Below, piece after piece: positions 30,261 to 37,927 of a DNA stretch of 64,000 nt. The notes beneath the pieces were generated by a model. The model had not been told where the DNA came from. It ran no database searches and worked only from the letters and a program-made list of their open reading frames with translations. The position numbers and the translations under genes are program-made. Origin of the DNA: Ideonella alba (GTDB taxonomy: Bacteria > Pseudomonadota > Gammaproteobacteria > Burkholderiales > Burkholderiaceae_C); the NCBI RefSeq assembly GCF_018069875.1, contig NZ_JAGQDF010000001.1:372001-436000 (forward strand), written 5' to 3'. Within the stretch, counting starts at the first letter, position 1; each line of letters begins with the position of its first letter.

Positions 30261-32639
30261 TCAGTCCCATTCGGTATACGTGCTGCCCTTGCCGCCCAGG
30301 GGCTTGTGGCAGCCGGATTCGGAGCAGTCGAGCGGGGTCTTGCCCTTGGCCTCGTGGGTCAGCGACTTGCGCTCCATGTTCCCCAGGTAGCTGGTCCCGC
30401 TGGCGTGGCAGGCCTTGCACCAGCCCGCGCCGCCACCCAGGCTGCCGTTGTGGTTCATGCGCATCGTTCCCCAGCTGGCGGTGCTGTTGTGGCAGGCCTT
30501 GCAGTCCATGGCCGCGCCGTTGAGCAGCTGGGTCTCGGGGATGTGGTTGGTCGGCTTGGCCTGCAGGCCCTGGCTCACGTAGCTGCTGATGTGGCAGCCC
30601 TTGCAGGTCTGGCTGGCCACGGCCGAGTGGTTCATCGTCACCGAGGTGCCGAAGCTCACCTGCGAGCGGTGGCAGGCGTCGCACTTGGCCGTGGGCACGG
30701 TCACCGGGATGTGGGTGGCCGGCTTGCCGCGCGCGACGGTGCCGTTGTGGCAGTTGTCGCAGGTGCCCGAGCCGATCTGGTCGGTGGCCGAGTGGCGGTA
30801 CTGCACGTTGTTCCAGCTGGACGTGGAGCGGTGGCAGTCCTCGCAGACGCTCACGCCGTTGTGCACCGGGGTGGCGGGCTTGCCCACCGCGCCCAGGTAG
30901 CTGCCGGTGTGGCAGGTCCCGCACTGCGTGCTGAGGCTGTAGTAGGCGTGGATGCGGCCCGGATTCCAGCTGGCGTAGCCACCCTTGTGGCAGGCGTCGC
31001 AGTTGGCCGAGGCCATCACCGCGATCTGCTGGTAGGGCACGTGGTTGGTCGGCTTGCCGTCGGCCGGCGGGTAGCGGCCGGTGTGGCAGCTGGCGCACTG
31101 CGCGGTGACCACGGTCTGGGTGTGGTTCCACTTGCTGGGCTTGAAGGCCGTGACGGTGTGGCAGGCCCAGCAGTTGGTGTTGCCCACCGGGATGTGGTTG
31201 GCGCCCTTGCCGATGGCCTGGCTGCCGTTGTGGCAGCCGCCGCAGTTGGTGGTGGCGCCGAAGCCGCTGTGGTCGGGCTTGCCAGTGGTGGCCCAGCTGC
31301 CGGTGCTGTGGCAGTCCTCGCACTTGGTCACGCCGTTGTGCACCGGGGTGGCCGGCTTGCCCACCGCACCCAGGTAGCTGCCGGTGTGGCAGGTGCTGCA
31401 CAGGCTGCTGACGTTGAAGTACAGGTGGAAGCGGCCGGGGTTCCAGCTGTTGTAGCCGGCCTTGTGGCAGGCATCGCAGTTGGCGCTGGCCGAGGGCGGG
31501 ATCAGCTGATAGGGCACGTGCGTGCCCGGCTTGCCCTCGGCCGGCGGGTAGCCGCCGGTGTGGCAGGTGGCGCACTGGGCGGTGACCACCACCTGGGTGT
31601 GGTTCCACTTGCTGGGCTTGAAGGCGGTGACCGTGTGGCAGGCCCAGCAGTTGGTCAGGCCCACCGGGATGTGCTGGGCGCCCTTGCCGATCGCCTGGCT
31701 GCCGTTGTGGCAGTTGGCGCAGTTGGTGGTGCTGCCGTAGGTCGAGTGGTCCGGCTTGCCATTGCTGTCCCAACTGCCGGTCTTGTGGCAGTCCTCGCAC
31801 TTGGTCACGCCGTTGTGGATCGGCGTGGCCGGCTTGCCCACGGCGCCCAGGTAGCCGCCGGTGTGGCAGGTGCTGCACTGGCTGGTGACGTTGTAGTAGG
31901 CGTGGAAGCGACCCGGGTCCCAGCTGCCGTAGCCGGCCTTGTGGCAGGCGTCGCAGTTGGCGCTGGCCGACACGCTGACCTGCTGGTAGGGCACGTGGTT
32001 GCCCGGCTTGCCGTCGGCCGGCGGGTAGCGGCCGGTGTGGCAGCTGGCGCATTGCGCGGTGACCACGGTCTGGGTGTGGTTCCACTTGCTGGGGCGCCAG
32101 CTGCTGACACTGTGGCAGCTGAAGCAGTTGGTGGCGCCCACCGGGATGTGGCTGGGGCCCTTGTCGCTGGCCTGGCTGCCGTTGTGGCAGTTGGCGCAGG
32201 TGGTGGAGGCGCCGAAGCCGCTGTGGTCGGGCTTGCCGTTGCTGGCCCAGCTGCTGGTGCTGTGGCAGCCTTCGCAGTTGCTCACGCCGTTGTGCACGGG
32301 GGTGGCGGGCTTGCCCACCGCGCCCAGGTAGCTGCCGGTGTGGCAGGCGCTGCACTGGCTGCTGACGTTGTAGTAGGCGTGGAAGCGGCCCGGGTCCCAG
32401 CTGCCGTAGCCGGCCTTGTGGCAGGCGTCGCAGTTGGCGCTGGCCGACACGCTGACCTGCTGGTAGGGCACGTGGTTGCCCGGCTTGCCGTCGGCCGGCG
32501 GGTAGCGGCCGGTGTGGCAGCTGGCGCACTGCGCGGTGACCACGGTCTGGGTGTGGTCGGCTTGCCGTCGGCCGGCGGGTAGCGGCCGGTGTGGCAGCTG
32601 GCGCACTGCGCGGTGACCACGGTCTGGGTGTGGTTCCAC
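30261..32639 (-). pseudogene. giant multiheme cytochrome c, C-terminal part (frame-broken)
   Basis: This is the downstream piece of a cytochrome gene whose frame is broken at 32557/32558. In the cytochrome frame it encodes 27 CXXCH sites and one CX4CH (CSESGCH) near the C-terminus, with no membrane segment. The first 27 residues from the ATG at 32639 are out of frame and meaningless, so this piece has no credible start or signal peptide of its own. It is made of 159-residue, six-heme modules that repeat every 477 bp (31081, 31558, 32035, 32512), then degenerates toward the C-terminus. Joined to the N-terminal piece it would give about 1,150 residues and about 42 hemes. It may be a real lesion or an assembly error in near-identical repeats. 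Confidence 0.8.
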
Positions 32640-33059
32640 TTGCTGGGCTTCCAGGTGCCGGTGCTGTGGCAGCTGAAGCAGTTGGTGCTGCCCACCGGGA
32701 TGTGACTGGCGCCCTTGTCACTGGCGGTGCTGCCGTTGTGGCAGCTGGCGCAGTTGGTGGTGGCGCCAAAGCCCGAGTGGTCGACCTTGGACACCGACCA
32801 GTTGCCGCTGCTGTGGCAGGCCTCGCAGGGCGCGGTGGTGGCGATGTGGTTGCCGGGCTTGCCGGGGGCCGACGCGTAGCTGCCGTTGTGGCAGGTGGCG
32901 CACTGGCCCGTGGGGCTGAAGCTGGCATGGAAGCGCGCGCCGCTCCAGCTGGCATAGCCGCTCTTGTGGCAGGCGTCGCAGTTGGCGCTGGCCGAGACGC
33001 TGACCTGCTGGTAGGGCAGGTGATTGGACGACCTGCCGTCCGCCGGCGGATAGCTGCCG
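31081..33059. repeat. 477-bp tandem modules inside the giant cytochrome gene
   Basis: The marker GTGTGGCAGCTGGCGCA (minor variants) begins at 31081, 31558, 32035, 32512, 32589 and, degenerate, 33060. Spacings are 477, 477, 477, 77 and 471 bp. Each full unit encodes 159 residues with six CXXCH motifs. Units are nearly identical in long stretches at the DNA level, so unequal recombination or slippage can change heme number. Confidence 0.85.
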
Positions 33060-33718
33060 TTGTGGCAGCTGGCGCACTGGGCCGCGACCGGCTGCTGGGT
33101 GTGGTTCCAGCGCGAGGGCTTCCAGCTGCCGGTGCCGTGGCAGCTCAGGCAGTTGGCGCTGCCGCTGGGGATGTGGTTGGTCGATTTGCCGCTCGCCTGG
33201 CGACCGTTGTGGCAGCTGGCGCAGTCGGTGGCCGAGGTGTAGCCGCTGTGGTCGGGCCGTGCGCCCGCCCAGGTGGCGGTGATGTGGCAGCTGTCGCAGC
33301 TGGCGTTGGTGGCCAGGTGGCCCGCGTTCTTGCCGGTGGCGGTGACGCCGTTGTGGCAGCTGGCGCAGGTGCCGGCCGCGGTGCCTGCATGGTCGAAGCG
33401 GGCGTTGTCGAAGCTGCGGGTACTGTGGCAGCTGTCGCAGCGCTGGGTGGTCTGCACGTGCTGCGTCGACTTGACCACGTTGTTGCGCGACCAGTTGCTG
33501 CCGCTGGTGTGGCAGGTCGCGCAGTCGCGCGGCGTGCCCTTGAGCTGCCCATTGAGGTGACAGGACTCGCAGCGCACGTTCGCATGGGCGCCCTGCAGCG
33601 CGAAGCCGGTGCTCAGGTGATCAAAGTCCTTGCGGCCGGTCTGGGCCGCCACCGGCGACGCGGCAAGCAGCCCGGCCCACAGCAGCAGCAGGCAGAGCAA
33701 TCGGTGCAGCAGGCTCAT
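32282..33718 (-). pseudogene. giant multiheme cytochrome c, N-terminal part (frame-broken)
   Basis: From ATG 33718 this frame encodes a signal peptide (residues 1-26, ending PVAAQ) and 14 CXXCH heme sites in about 387 residues. After the junction at 32558 it reads about 91 out-of-frame, Ala/Pro/Thr/Arg-rich residues to a stop at 32282. The cytochrome frame continues at the other side of the junction to 30261. Its start overlaps the stop of the 24-heme cytochrome gene by 4 bp (33715-33718), so both are translated together. Local motifs such as CASCHNG, CDACHKSGY and CFSCHSTG place it in the doubled-CXXCH, NapC-independent multiheme group. It is exported, and periplasmic or outer-surface location is inferred. 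Confidence 0.8.
32481..32634. repeat. perfect 77-bp tandem duplication that breaks the cytochrome frame
   Basis: Bases 32481-32557 and 32558-32634 are identical. Because 77 is not a multiple of three, the cytochrome frame shifts at the junction. 77 bp also equals one 477-bp module minus 400 bp, and the junction shows the short homology TGGT shared by both module positions. The sequence therefore fits either a new duplication or a 400-bp deletion inside an extra module. Confidence 0.9.
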
Positions 33719-35562
33719 CGTGGCACTCCCGAGGCAGGGCTGGGTGACGGGGATGTGGGGCGGCGCGCCAGCAGTTCGCGCCAGCCGCTGGTCTGGTGGC
33801 AGGTCTCGCAACGCAGGCCGAAGCCGCCGTCATGGACGTCGTCGCCGCGGTGGCAGGACTGGCAGCTGTCGCCCAGCGGCGCGGTCTTGCGCCCGGCCGG
33901 CGCCGGCGCGCGGTGGCAGGCCTCGCAGGTCAGCGGCTGGTGCTTGCCGGTCAGCGGGTAGCGGGTCTGACGGGTGTGGTCGAACTGCGCCAGCTTCCAG
34001 TGGCGCGCGTTGTGGCAGCTCTCGCAGGCCGGGCCCTGGGCACCCTTGTGGCGGTCGTCGGCGCGGTGGCAGCCCAGGCAGTCGCGCGGTGCATCGCGGT
34101 AGCGCAGCGTCTTGTGGCAGGCACCGCACTCGACCTTCACGTGGGCACCCAGCAGCGCGAAGCGGGCCAGCTTGTGGTCGTAGGGCGCGTCCTTCCAGCG
34201 GCGGTCGTTGTGACAGCTCTCGCAGACCGTTCCCAGCTGGCCCTCGTGCTTGTCGTCCTTGCGGTGGCAGCCGATGCAGTCGCGCGGCGTGTCCCGGTAG
34301 TGCTTCAGGTCCTGGTGGCAATCGGCGCAGCGGACCTTGGCGGCGGCGTGGGCGCCGCGCAGCGTGAAGCGGGCGACATCGTGGTCGAAGCGCGGGATCT
34401 TCCAGCTGCGCTCGCCGTGGCAGGCCGCACAGGCCTCGCCGACGTTGCCGGCATGCTTGTCGTCCTGACGGTGGCAGCCGATGCAGCTGCGCGGCGCGTC
34501 GCGGTAGACCGGTGTGCCCTTGGGTCCTGGCTTGTGGCAGGCCTCGCACTTCGCATCGGCGTGCTTGCCCAGCAGCGGGAAGCGGGCGCGGTCGTGGTCG
34601 AAGCGGCCGGTCTGCTTCCAGTCGTTCTCCTGGTGGCAGGCGGCGCACTCGGTGCCCAGGCTGCCCTGGTGCTTGTCGTCCTTGCGGTGGCAGGACAGGC
34701 AGTCGGTGGCGGTCTTCTCGCGGTACAGCGCGCCGGTGTGGCAGCTGTCGCAGCGCACCGCACGGTGCTTGCCGCGCAGCGGGTAGCGGGTCTCGCTGTC
34801 GTGGTTGAAGCTGATGGTTTTCCAGGACTTCTCGCCGTGGCAGCTCTCGCACTTCTCGCCGTAGCGGCCCTTGTGCTTGTCGTCGGCCTTGTGGCAGCCC
34901 ACGCAGGTGGTGGGCACGCCGGCGTACTTCGCCTTGGGGTGGCAATCGGCGCAGGCCACGTCCGCGTGCTTGCCCTTGAGCGCGAAGCTGGTGGTCGCGT
35001 GGTCGAAGCGGGCCTCTTTCCAGTTATTCTCGGTGTGGCAGTCGGCGCACTTCGTGCCCAGCGAGCCCTTGTGAACATCGTCCTTGCGATGGCACGCCTG
35101 GCAGTCCTGCGGTGCCTCGGCCCAGCGCTTGCCGGGCAGATGGCACTTGGCGCACTCGACCTGGGCATGGGCCTGGCGCAGCACCCAGTCCGTCTCGCGG
35201 TGGTCGAAGGCCTTGGTGTCAAGCTGCACGATGCGCGCCTCGCGGCCCTTGTGGTCGGTGTGGCAGCTGCGGCAGGCCTGGGGCTTCTGGCGCCCGTGGA
35301 AGCCGGTCTTCTGGCGCAGGTCCTGGCCGATCGGCTTGTGGCAATCGGCGCACAAGCGGTCCTGCGCCGCGCGGTCGAAGCGCACGTGGCAGCTGGCGCA
35401 GTCGTCCTGCCACTTGGCGTGCGACTGGGTCAGCACCCCCGGCGACAGCGCCGACTCCAGCGACTGCGCCGCCGCCGGTGTCAGCAGCGCCAGCCACAGC
35501 GCGGCCACAGCGGCGAACAGGCGCCACAGCCACGGGTAGGGGCGGGACAGGCATCGCGGCAT
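33715..35562 (-). CDS. 24-heme periplasmic cytochrome c
   Basis: The 615-residue protein has a signal peptide (residues 1-32, ending PAAAQ) and 24 CXXCH motifs, with no lipobox or membrane helix after cleavage. A unit of three hemes recurs about every 68-75 residues in the form C-x-GCH..DDKHKG..GxxCxSCH..W..FDH..RFxLxGKH..CxxCH, so the protein is a chain of repeats. The His-rich spacing (FDH, GKH) supplies distal heme ligands. It overlaps the giant cytochrome by 4 bp and lies 6 bp after the cytochrome b gene. A role as periplasmic electron carrier between inner membrane and outer-membrane components is inferred. Confidence 0.88.
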   Translation of the reverse strand: MPRCLSRPYPWLWRLFAAVAALWLALLTPAAAQSLESALSPGVLTQSHAKWQDDCASCHVRFDRAAQDRLCADCHKPIGQDLRQKTGFHGRQKPQACRSCHTDHKGREARIVQLDTKAFDHRETDWVLRQAHAQVECAKCHLPGKRWAEAPQDCQACHRKDDVHKGSLGTKCADCHTENNWKEARFDHATTSFALKGKHADVACADCHPKAKYAGVPTTCVGCHKADDKHKGRYGEKCESCHGEKSWKTISFNHDSETRYPLRGKHRAVRCDSCHTGALYREKTATDCLSCHRKDDKHQGSLGTECAACHQENDWKQTGRFDHDRARFPLLGKHADAKCEACHKPGPKGTPVYRDAPRSCIGCHRQDDKHAGNVGEACAACHGERSWKIPRFDHDVARFTLRGAHAAAKVRCADCHQDLKHYRDTPRDCIGCHRKDDKHEGQLGTVCESCHNDRRWKDAPYDHKLARFALLGAHVKVECGACHKTLRYRDAPRDCLGCHRADDRHKGAQGPACESCHNARHWKLAQFDHTRQTRYPLTGKHQPLTCEACHRAPAPAGRKTAPLGDSCQSCHRGDDVHDGGFGLRCETCHQTSGWRELLARRPTSPSPSPASGVPR

Positions 35563-35568
35563 CCGGTG

Positions 35569-36438
35569 TCAGTAGGCGTGCACGGCGAACACGTGCACCA
35601 GCGCGCAGATCACCATCAGGTAGACAAAGGGCAGGTGCAGCACATGCCACAGCGAGAACAGCCGTTCCCAGGACGCGAAGTGCGCCACCCGCAGCACCGC
35701 GGCCAGGTGGCGTGCCGCCAGCGCGCGCCACTCCTGGCGCAGCTCGCGCAGTGCCCGCGTGCGGCCCTGCTCACGCTCGACCTGGCGGCAATGGCGGTCG
35801 ATCTCGCGGCGGGCGGCGCGCAGCACGCCGCGCGAGCGCCACCACAGGCGCAGCATCGGCCAGGGCGAGGCGCCGCTGTGGCGGCGCGGGTCGTCCTCGA
35901 CCGCGTGTTCAAAGGCCAGCAGGCGCGCGGCGGCTTCGGGCGGAAAGCTGGTGGCGTGCGTCAGCGCCTGGTGGCTGCTCTGCACCGATTGCCGCAACTC
36001 GGCCAGTTCCGTGCGGCGCTGGGTCAGGCCGTGGTGAACCTGCACGTACAGGTAGCGGCCGACAATGCCGCTGCCCGCCACCACCAGCATCGACAGCAAG
36101 GCCACCGCCGCGTTGATCGAGCCGATGCGGAAGTTGCAGTGCACCAGCACCAGCCACGGACCCGCCAGACCCAGCAGCATGTGGGCGATGAACCAGGCCC
36201 GGGTGTTGCCCCAGCCGCGCATCCAGCGCACCCGCTTGCGCATCGGGTACAGGAACAGCGCCAGCATCGCCAGGCCGCCCGCCACGCCGATCCAGTAGCC
36301 GGCGTCGGAGCCGGCGTCCAGATCCGCCCAGCGCCCGACCTGCCAGGCGCTGGCCACGCCCAGCAGCACACCGGCGGCCACGGTCAGACCGTGGCGCCAG
36401 GGCGCAGGTTCAGCGGAGCGGAGGGTGGTGGTGTTCAC
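35569..36438 (-). CDS. cytochrome b-like integral membrane protein
   Basis: The 289-residue protein has five likely membrane helices (about 16-33, 46-64, 83-103, 110-132 and 258-285). Candidate heme b ligands lie in AHMLLG, LVHC, VHHG, WHVLHLP and LVHVFAVH. An Arg/Glu-rich soluble loop of about 115 residues (140-255) sits between helices 4 and 5. It resembles cytochrome b561 or ferric-reductase-like electron carriers. The start is GTG 36438. It is the first gene of the long minus-strand train, so it probably links the quinone pool to the multiheme cytochromes; direction of electron flow cannot be read. Confidence 0.75.
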   Translation of the reverse strand: MNTTTLRSAEPAPWRHGLTVAAGVLLGVASAWQVGRWADLDAGSDAGYWIGVAGGLAMLALFLYPMRKRVRWMRGWGNTRAWFIAHMLLGLAGPWLVLVHCNFRIGSINAAVALLSMLVVAGSGIVGRYLYVQVHHGLTQRRTELAELRQSVQSSHQALTHATSFPPEAAARLLAFEHAVEDDPRRHSGASPWPMLRLWWRSRGVLRAARREIDRHCRQVEREQGRTRALRELRQEWRALAARHLAAVLRVAHFASWERLFSLWHVLHLPFVYLMVICALVHVFAVHAY

Positions 36439-36451
36439 GGCAGCCGGATGT

Positions 36452-36470
36452 AATGTGCGAGTTGCACATT
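36452..36470. promoter_or_regulatory. 19-bp palindrome upstream of the cytochrome train
   Basis: AATGTGCGAGTTGCACATT has perfect 7-bp arms around 5 bases. It starts 14 bp upstream of the GTG start of the cytochrome b-like gene. It contains TGTGC/GCACA half-sites that recur at 36521-36534. It is a candidate operator; the regulator is unknown. Confidence 0.55.
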
Positions 36471-36520
36471 TATTCTAAGGGATCCCGGGTCCCGTGCGGG
36501 ACCGGTGTGGTGTCCAACCG

Positions 36521-36534
36521 TGTGCAAGCGCACA
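36521..36534. promoter_or_regulatory. second TGTGC/GCACA palindrome
   Basis: TGTGCAAGCGCACA repeats the half-sites of the 36452 palindrome with a 4-base spacer, about 66 bp away centre to centre. A third inverted repeat, GGTCCCG/CGGGACC at 36488-36503, lies between them. The pair suggests binding by one dimeric regulator at two sites. The intergenic region is shared with nudB, so either gene set could be the target. Confidence 0.45.
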
Positions 36535-36650
36535 AGCCAGCACATCCGAGCGGTCCCGGCCGGCATGCTCGCGGAAGTGGCTGACGGCCGTCTTAGCGGG
36601 TCTTGGCCGTGCCGCAGCCGGCCGGATTCACCCTTGGATACCATTCCGGC

Positions 36651-37127
36651 ATGACCCCAGCCGTCCCAGACCCGCGTCCGCCCAAGATCCCCGAATCGGT
36701 GCTGGTGGTGATCCACACCCCCGATCTGCAGGTGCTGCTGCTGGAGCGCGCCGACGCGCCGGGCTACTGGCAAAGCGTGACCGGCTCGAAGGACTGCCTC
36801 GACGAGGCGCTGACCGAGACCTGCCGCCGCGAAGTGCACGAGGAAACCGGCCTGGTGGCCGAGCCGCCGTGGCTGAGCGACTGGCAGCTGTCCAACGTCT
36901 ACGAGATCTATCCGCGCTGGCGGCACCGCTACGCGGCGGGGGTGACGCACAACACCGAGCACGTCTTCGGCCTGTGCCTGCCGGCGATCCAGCCGGTGCG
37001 CCTGGCGCCGCGCGAGCACACTGCCCATGTCTGGCTGCCCTGGCGCGAGGCGGCTGACCGCTGCTTCTCTCCCTCGAACGCCGAGGCCATCCTGCAACTG
37101 CCCAGCCGGATCGGGGGTGGCCGTTGA
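36651..37127 (+). CDS. nudB: dihydroneopterin triphosphate diphosphatase (Nudix)
   Basis: The 158-residue Nudix hydrolase has the box GSKDCLDEALTETCRREVHEETGL (residues about 45-68: G, then REVHEE with catalytic Glu). It has the NudB-type C-terminus with EHTAHVWLPWREA. NudB removes pyrophosphate from dihydroneopterin triphosphate in folate synthesis, complementing folE2 elsewhere in this window. ATG 36651 is preferred over an in-frame ATG at 36603. Its stop overlaps the next gene (TGATG). Confidence 0.88.
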   Translation: MTPAVPDPRPPKIPESVLVVIHTPDLQVLLLERADAPGYWQSVTGSKDCLDEALTETCRREVHEETGLVAEPPWLSDWQLSNVYEIYPRWRHRYAAGVTHNTEHVFGLCLPAIQPVRLAPREHTAHVWLPWREAADRCFSPSNAEAILQLPSRIGGGR

Positions 37128-37927
37128 TGCGTGCCTCCGCCTTCGGCCACACCAGCACGCACGGCAGCGGCGTGCTGCGGGTGGCCACCTACAACATCCA
37201 CAAGGGCGTGCGCGGCCTGGGCCCGCGCAAGCGGCTGGAGATCCACAACCTGGGTCTGGGCATCGAGGCGCTGGACGCCGACATCGTCTGCCTGCAGGAG
37301 GTGCGGCTGTTCCACCGCCGCGATGCCCAGCGCTTCGACCACACCTGGTTCGGCTGGCCCGAGGAGGGCCAGGCCGAGTTCCTGGCGCCCGAGGGCTATG
37401 CCTCGGCCTACCGCACCAATGCGGTGACACGCGATGGCGAGCATGGCAACGCGCTGCTGTCACGCTGGCCGTTGGGCGAGGTGGGGCACCATGATGTCTC
37501 GGACCACCGCTTCGAGCAGCGCGGCCTGCTGCATGTGCCGGTGCTGTGGCAGCAGCTGCGCGTGCATGTGGTGGTGGCCCACTTCGGCCTGATCCATGCC
37601 AGCCGGGTGCGCCAGGTGCACCGCCTGGCCGACTACCTGGCCGCCGAGGTGCCTGCCAACGAGCCGCTGCTGGTGGCCGGTGATTTCAATGACTGGGGCG
37701 AGCGCCTGGACGTGCCGATGCGTGAGCGCTGCGGCCTGCAGCGTGCACGGGCGCCGGCGGGGGCGATCGACCAGCGGCTGACCTTCCCGTCGCGGGTGCC
37801 GGTGTTCGCGCTCGACCGGGTCTACCTGCGCGGGCTGCGCTGCCTGAACACGATGGTGCCGCGCGGCACCGCCTGGGCGCGGATGTCCGACCACCTGCCG
37901 CTGCTGGCGGACCTGGAGCCCGTCTGA
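37127..37927 (+). CDS. endonuclease/exonuclease/phosphatase family protein
   Basis: The 266-residue protein has the EEP fold with ATYNIHKGVRG (N-terminal Asn), VCLQEVRLF (catalytic Glu), VVAHFGL, VAGDFNDWG and a final SDHLPLLADLE (catalytic Asp-His). It hydrolyses phosphodiester or phosphomonoester bonds; the substrate is unknown. ATG 37127 overlaps the nudB stop; a TTG at 37124 is possible. In other Burkholderiales such genes precede a ClsB-type cardiolipin synthase, as here. Confidence 0.85.
   Translation: MRASAFGHTSTHGSGVLRVATYNIHKGVRGLGPRKRLEIHNLGLGIEALDADIVCLQEVRLFHRRDAQRFDHTWFGWPEEGQAEFLAPEGYASAYRTNAVTRDGEHGNALLSRWPLGEVGHHDVSDHRFEQRGLLHVPVLWQQLRVHVVVAHFGLIHASRVRQVHRLADYLAAEVPANEPLLVAGDFNDWGERLDVPMRERCGLQRARAPAGAIDQRLTFPSRVPVFALDRVYLRGLRCLNTMVPRGTAWARMSDHLPLLADLEPV

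Noticed and set aside
30090-32582. Plus-strand open frame with repeated Ala/Val/Gly-rich segments
   Set aside because: It is antisense to the repeat-built cytochrome; its repeats are the mirror of the 477-bp modules, and it has no signal or known domain.
31081-33059. Regularly spaced repeats considered as a CRISPR-like array
   Set aside because: The units are 477 bp and encode heme-binding protein modules in one frame; there are no short repeats with unique spacers.
36494-37057. Open frames upstream of and across nudB considered as a small gene
   Set aside because: They overlap nudB in other frames and show no ribosome site or family features.
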